The translations under genes were made by a program, and so were the position numbers. A model generated the notes under the pieces. The model was given only the letters and a program-made list of their open reading frames with translations. It was not told the origin of the DNA and did no database searches. Positions 6,287-9,419 of a stretch of DNA of 9,419 nucleotides are shown here, one piece after another (the stretch's first letter is position 1; each line of letters opens with the position of its first letter). The stretch covers positions 1 to 9,419 of the forward strand of contig CAAGND010000288.1 of assembly GCA_900771185.1 (NCBI GenBank), written 5' to 3'. The stretch is from Clostridia bacterium (GTDB taxonomy: Bacteria; Bacillota; Clostridia; Oscillospirales; Acutalibacteraceae).

Positions 6287-8344
6287 TCACAGCTTCATGG
6301 CTACGTCCCAAGCCTGCCAGATAACGGTGCGCAGATTGCCCACCTTGAAGGCGTCGCCCACGATGTGAACATGCTTGCTCTTCGGCGCAATGGGATTGGA
6401 CTTGTAACCGACAGAGACGATAACGCTGTCAGCGGGAATGTCGAAGCTCTTGCCGTCCTTGTCAACGACGGTTACGCCGTCCTCGCGAATCTCGCTTGTG
6501 CGGGTCTCAAGATGCACGGGAACCTTGTTCGCGTTGAAGAAGTCACGCAGGAAGCTTGTGTTGGCAAGGCAGATTTTGTCGGAAACGATAAGATCGTTCT
6601 GCATCTCGATTATAGTCGGCTTCTTGCCCTGGAGATACAGGTCATAAGCGATTTCGCAGCCGGTCAGACCGCCGCCGACAACAACCACATTGTCGCCGAC
6701 TTCCTTTTCACCCAGCAGATATTCAACAGCCTGGATTCCGTTCTCGGCACCCTTGACGGGAAGTTTGTTGGCAACAGAACCTGTGGCAACGATAACCTCG
6801 TCGGCGTTGAGAGAATTGATATCTTTTATCTCTGAGTTGAGATTAATTTCAATTTCAGGGTATTTTCTTATCTCACGGTTGTACCATGCGATAAGGTCAC
6901 GGTCCTTCTCCTTGAAGGAGGGGGCAGCCGCTGCAATGAATACGCCGCCGAGACGGTCGCTCTTCTCATAGAGGCTCACCTTGTGACCGCGCTTGGCGCA
7001 GACTATGGCAGCTTCCATACCGCCTATACCGCCGCCGATAACGGCGATATGCTTCTGCTTTTTGGCGGGAACAATCTTGTATTTGTTGGACTGCATGACG
7101 GTGGGAACAAGAGCGCAGCGCGCGATATGGCTCGCGTCGTGAATCGACTGAGCATTTGCGACACCCTTGTAATGCGCCATGTTGAAGCAAGCATTGTGGC
7201 AGCAGATGCAGGGGCGGATATCCTCCATACGGTCCTCAATGAGCTTCGTGACCCATTCGGCATCGGCAAGGAACTGGCGTGCGACGCCAACACCGTCGAT
7301 AAGACCGTCCTCAACAGCTTTAGCGCCCACATCGGGCTCCATACGTCCCGCGCAGACAACGGGAATATCGACAAACTTTTTGATGTGAGCAACATCCTCA
7401 AGGTTGCAGTTCTGAGGCATATACATAGGCGGATGTGCCCAGTACCATGAATCGTAGGTTCCGTTGTCGGCGTTGAGCATGTCGTAGCCGGCATCCTGCA
7501 GATATTTGGCGGCTTTCTCGCTTTCAGCCATATCACGGCCGATTTCGGTGTATTCCTCACCGGGAACAGCGCCGACGCAGAAATCCTTAACCTTTGACTG
7601 CACCGAGTAACGAAGAGAAACAGGGTAGTCCTCGCCGCAGGCCGCCTTTATAGCTTTGACTATATCGGTAGCAAAGCGGTAACGGTTCTCGAAAGAGCCG
7701 CCGTATTCGTCGGTGCGCTTGTTTGTGTATTTAAGAGTGAACTGGTCAAGCAGATATCCCTCGTGAACGGCATGAACCTCAATGCCGTCAACGCCTGCCT
7801 TTTGGCACAGAGCGGCAGTCTTGGCAAAAGCGTCAACAATCTCCTCAATTTCCTCAACGGAGAGCGCGCGGCAGGTTACCTTATCCGACCAGCGGGAGGG
7901 AAGTTCGCTCGGGCTTGCGCACTGATACTGAACATCGATAATGGGCTTTGAAACAGTTCTGAGCACTGGATTGTTTTGGAGCATAACGAGGGGAGTGGGA
8001 ATAGCCCACGAACGGCCCATACCGGCGGTAATCTGAACAAAGAGCTTTGCTCCGTACTTATGTATCTCGTCCATGAACTCTTTGAGCTCATCGAACTTCT
8101 TCTCACCCTGCCAAAGCCATTTGCCGAAATAGGTATCACGTATGGGAGCGATTCCGGGGATGATAAGACCGACGTTGTTCTTTGCCTTTTCAATAAAGAA
8201 AGCGGCAGCCTCTTTATCAAAGTGGTTGGGCTCCATCCATCCGAACAGAGATGTACCGCCCATGGGGCAGAGAACGATTCTGTTCTTGATTTCAACATTG
8301 CCAATCTTCCATGGGGTAAACAATGCTTCGTACTTAGGATCCAT
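6287..8344 (-). CDS. 2-enoate reductase / 2,4-dienoyl-CoA reductase-like flavoenzyme (FMN, Fe-S, FAD)
   Basis: This is a 685-residue soluble enzyme of the Old Yellow Enzyme-linked reductase family (FldZ, BaiCD/BaiH, FadH type). The N-terminal FMN barrel (~1-375) shows VHAVHEGYLLDQF (190-202) and NKRTDEYGGSFENRYRF (208-224). Cys379, Cys382 and Cys386 plus Cys410 probably bind a 4Fe-4S cluster. The C-terminal half has an FAD Rossmann motif, GGGIGG (437-442), an inserted NAD(P)H motif, GGGLTG (557-562), and a closing HIVGDAF segment (660-666). Family members pass electrons from NAD(P)H through FAD and Fe-S to FMN and reduce an activated C=C bond, usually in anaerobes. The substrate could be an enoate, dienoyl-CoA or steroid/bile-acid enone and is not decidable here. 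The start was taken at ATG 8344, with AAGGAAG 12 bases upstream; an upstream in-frame ATG at 8368 lacks a site. It is monocistronic, with its own promoter and terminator. Confidence 0.88.
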   Translation of the reverse strand: MDPKYEALFTPWKIGNVEIKNRIVLCPMGGTSLFGWMEPNHFDKEAAAFFIEKAKNNVGLIIPGIAPIRDTYFGKWLWQGEKKFDELKEFMDEIHKYGAKLFVQITAGMGRSWAIPTPLVMLQNNPVLRTVSKPIIDVQYQCASPSELPSRWSDKVTCRALSVEEIEEIVDAFAKTAALCQKAGVDGIEVHAVHEGYLLDQFTLKYTNKRTDEYGGSFENRYRFATDIVKAIKAACGEDYPVSLRYSVQSKVKDFCVGAVPGEEYTEIGRDMAESEKAAKYLQDAGYDMLNADNGTYDSWYWAHPPMYMPQNCNLEDVAHIKKFVDIPVVCAGRMEPDVGAKAVEDGLIDGVGVARQFLADAEWVTKLIEDRMEDIRPCICCHNACFNMAHYKGVANAQSIHDASHIARCALVPTVMQSNKYKIVPAKKQKHIAVIGGGIGGMEAAIVCAKRGHKVSLYEKSDRLGGVFIAAAAPSFKEKDRDLIAWYNREIRKYPEIEINLNSEIKDINSLNADEVIVATGSVANKLPVKGAENGIQAVEYLLGEKEVGDNVVVVGGGLTGCEIAYDLYLQGKKPTIIEMQNDLIVSDKICLANTSFLRDFFNANKVPVHLETRTSEIREDGVTVVDKDGKSFDIPADSVIVSVGYKSNPIAPKSKHVHIVGDAFKVGNLRTVIWQAWDVAMKL

Positions 8345-8399
8345 ATTAAACCAACACTTCCTTCTCATATTTTGAAACACCGTAGTTCCATCATATATA

Positions 8400-8428
8400 A
8401 GTATATTAGAAACAACGCTCCCCGTCAA
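8400..8428 (-). promoter_or_regulatory. Sigma-A promoter of the enoate reductase-like gene
   Basis: On the minus strand, TTGACG (8428-8423) is separated by exactly 17 bases from TATACT (8405-8400). Each box has five of six consensus bases. The predicted start is near 8393, leaving a leader of about 49 bases before ATG 8344. This is among the best promoters in the window and points to substantial basal expression unless repressed. Confidence 0.8.
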
Positions 8429-8434
8429 GCGTTG
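8413..8434. promoter_or_regulatory. Inverted repeat overlapping the -35 box: candidate operator
   Basis: CAACGCT (8413-8419) and AGCGTTG (8428-8434) are perfect 7-base inverted arms around an 8-base spacer that contains most of the -35 hexamer. A dimeric regulator bound here would cover the -35 box. No regulator gene is in the window, so the function is inferred only from geometry. A second inverted repeat, GCTTTTC (8440-8446) / GAAAAGC (8461-8467), lies just upstream. Confidence 0.45.
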
Positions 8435-8523
8435 AGAGAGCTTTTCGGTAAAAAAATATTGAAAAGCGCGGAGAAAGTTTGATGGCAATATGAAAGAGGA
8501 TTTAATTCAAAGAAAAAGTCTGC

Positions 8524-9183
8524 GTGTTAACGGCAGAAGCCACAGGCGATGAAGAGCGCCTCTTAACCTCGCAAGTCAAATACAGGCGTTTAAACGAAGA
8601 ATATGAACGGTTCTCAAAGGGCGTAGGCTTGCGCACTCAGACCGAGCGGATGTATGTTGAGGGGTTCAGTTATAAGCAGGGTGCAAAAGCGACTAAAGCG
8701 GCAGAAAAATACTATCAGAGCTGGAGCAAGTCAATAAATTTAAATAAATCCATAGAAACACTTGCAAAATATTATGATGTGAAGTATAATGACTCTCCTC
8801 GGTATGAATTACTGAAGGGATACGCGAAAGCCGTAGACAAAGGAGACATATCTCCACTTGTTGGGTTTGACGTTTATGAGAAAACGAGCGATGAAATAAG
8901 CCGAAAGATAGTAGGCTGCTCAACCTCAACAGGAGTACAGATAGAGAGTTTTGCGCCGCACTTTGTTGACAGAGTGATAGGCCAGACCTCAACTCCGCAT
9001 AAGGGAATGCGCTGCGGTGTATCTGTCGAAGATGCACTTGATGCACTGCAAAATCCAGTCAGAATAGGTGAACTGAGAACGCACAAAGACGGTGATATAC
9101 GTCAAACGTTTTACGGTAAAGATGCAGCAGTAGCAATAAGCGTGCGAGATAAGTGTCTTATACAAACTAATCCAAGAAGGTGA
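8524..9183 (+). CDS. Truncated phage minor-head (MuF-type) protein C-terminus with putative toxin tip
   Basis: The frame opens right after a TAA at 8503. Its first start codon, GTG 8524, has no ribosome binding site at usable distance, so this looks like the 3' remnant of a larger gene (219 codons left). From memory, residues ~11-48 (charged helix, then YERFSKGVGLRTQTERMYVEGF-type text) resemble the end of Firmicute phage minor capsid/head-morphogenesis proteins. Residues ~140-219 look like a separate small domain: APHFVDR with His146 and Arg150, GVSVEDALDALQNPVRIGEL (165-184), a YGKDAAVAI strand, and a final CLIQTNPRR. This layout recalls C-terminal toxin domains of phage MuF polymorphic toxins and BECR-type RNases, but the match is from memory and the activity is not shown. 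Codon choice is more A/T-ending than in its neighbours. The coupled downstream gene fits an immunity role. It may be a pseudogene or an orphan toxin cassette. Confidence 0.55.
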   Translation: MLTAEATGDEERLLTSQVKYRRLNEEYERFSKGVGLRTQTERMYVEGFSYKQGAKATKAAEKYYQSWSKSINLNKSIETLAKYYDVKYNDSPRYELLKGYAKAVDKGDISPLVGFDVYEKTSDEISRKIVGCSTSTGVQIESFAPHFVDRVIGQTSTPHKGMRCGVSVEDALDALQNPVRIGELRTHKDGDIRQTFYGKDAAVAISVRDKCLIQTNPRR

Positions 9184-9187
9184 TATT

Positions 9188-9419
9188 GTGCTAAAAATGG
9201 AAGAAAGTTCAAAGCGTTTTTTTGAAAAAAATTTGCCCGAAGCGCTTGAAGCAAACGAGCTTAGCGATGCTTTGGATATGTTGTTTGACTTGATCGAAGA
9301 AAAAGGGTATGCCCCGCCACATTACGATGAGTACAGCAATTTCGGACGTGAAGCACAGAGAGTGTATGACGATGTTTTTTTCAGCAATCTCACACCTGAA
9401 GAGTTGGAAAAATATAAAA
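9188..9419 (+). CDS. Small acidic protein, candidate immunity protein (3' end outside window)
   Basis: GTG 9188 is preceded by AAGAAGG at 9174-9180, 7 bases away and inside the last codons of the upstream gene. The start lies 4 bases after that stop, which implies translational coupling. The 77 residues visible run to the window edge with no stop. They are soluble, acidic and helix-rich (about 17 Glu plus Asp residues by residue 50), with ALDMLFDLIEEKGYAPP, an aromatic/acidic HYDEY segment, FGREAQRVYDDVF, and an acidic LTPEELEKY near the edge. There is no signal or membrane segment. Size, acidity and tight coupling behind a toxin-like domain are typical of cytoplasmic immunity proteins that mask a toxin active site. 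I do not recognise a named immunity family. It could also be an unrelated phage or hypothetical gene. Confidence 0.55.
   Translation, partial: MLKMEESSKRFFEKNLPEALEANELSDALDMLFDLIEEKGYAPPHYDEYSNFGREAQRVYDDVFFSNLTPEELEKYK

Noticed and set aside
6155..6835. Long plus-strand open frame (226 codons) opposite the enoate reductase
   Set aside because: It lies antisense to a strongly conserved flavoenzyme, spans both terminators, and has no ribosome binding site; it is a by-product of GC-biased third positions.
7976..8482. Plus-strand open frame (168 codons) over the reductase N-terminus and promoter
   Set aside because: It is antisense to the FMN domain, crosses the reductase promoter, and has no ribosome binding site or recognisable protein features.
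8490..8552. 20-codon ATG frame just upstream of the phage-like remnant, considered as a leader peptide
   Set aside because: There is no ribosome binding site before ATG 8490, it overlaps the remnant out of frame, and no attenuator-like hairpin follows.
1..9419. CRISPR array, tRNA/rRNA genes, transposase or insertion sequence
   Set aside because: I saw no regularly spaced repeats, no tRNA-like cloverleaf or rRNA stretches, and no transposase motifs or terminal inverted repeats.

Overview
The window looks like a low-to-mid GC Firmicute chromosome, most likely an anaerobic gut-type Clostridia (Oscillospiraceae/Ruminococcaceae-like). The grounds are strong GGAGG-type ribosome binding sites, sigma-A promoters with 17-bp spacers, TTG and GTG starts, short intrinsic terminators, and an oxygen-sensitive type of flavin/Fe-S enoate reductase. 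This placement is inference from style and gene families, not a phylogeny.

Layout, left to right. The window opens inside the 3' end of a TIM-barrel sugar-phosphate isomerase/epimerase-like gene (1-453). A near-consensus promoter and a perfect 14-bp inverted repeat precede a six-helix DUF6198/YczE-type membrane protein (551-1234). A 73-residue unknown protein runs convergently (1255-1476, minus). Then come two related M28-type metallopeptidases (1647-2987 and 3384-4625), separated by a terminator and an AT-rich gap. Each carries two transmembrane hairpins inside the peptidase fold. Next is a GPH-family (MelB-like) sugar:cation symporter (4798-6171). It converges on a large 2-enoate reductase-like flavoenzyme (6287-8344, minus), and the gap between them holds two perfect terminators, one for each strand. 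The flavoenzyme has a clean promoter with a palindrome over its -35 box.

The right end changes character. A reading frame that opens abruptly just after a stop (8506; first start codon 8524) resembles the C-terminal end of a phage minor-head (MuF-type) protein with a toxin-like tip. A translationally coupled small acidic gene follows (9188 to past the window end) and is a candidate immunity gene. It looks like a truncated or orphan toxin-immunity cassette from a decayed prophage.

Most genes appear to be separate transcription units, each with its own promoter or terminator, rather than one operon. The most unusual content is the pair of membrane-interrupted M28 peptidases and the phage-derived toxin/immunity remnant. 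The substrates of the peptidases, the symporter and the reductase cannot be told from sequence alone.
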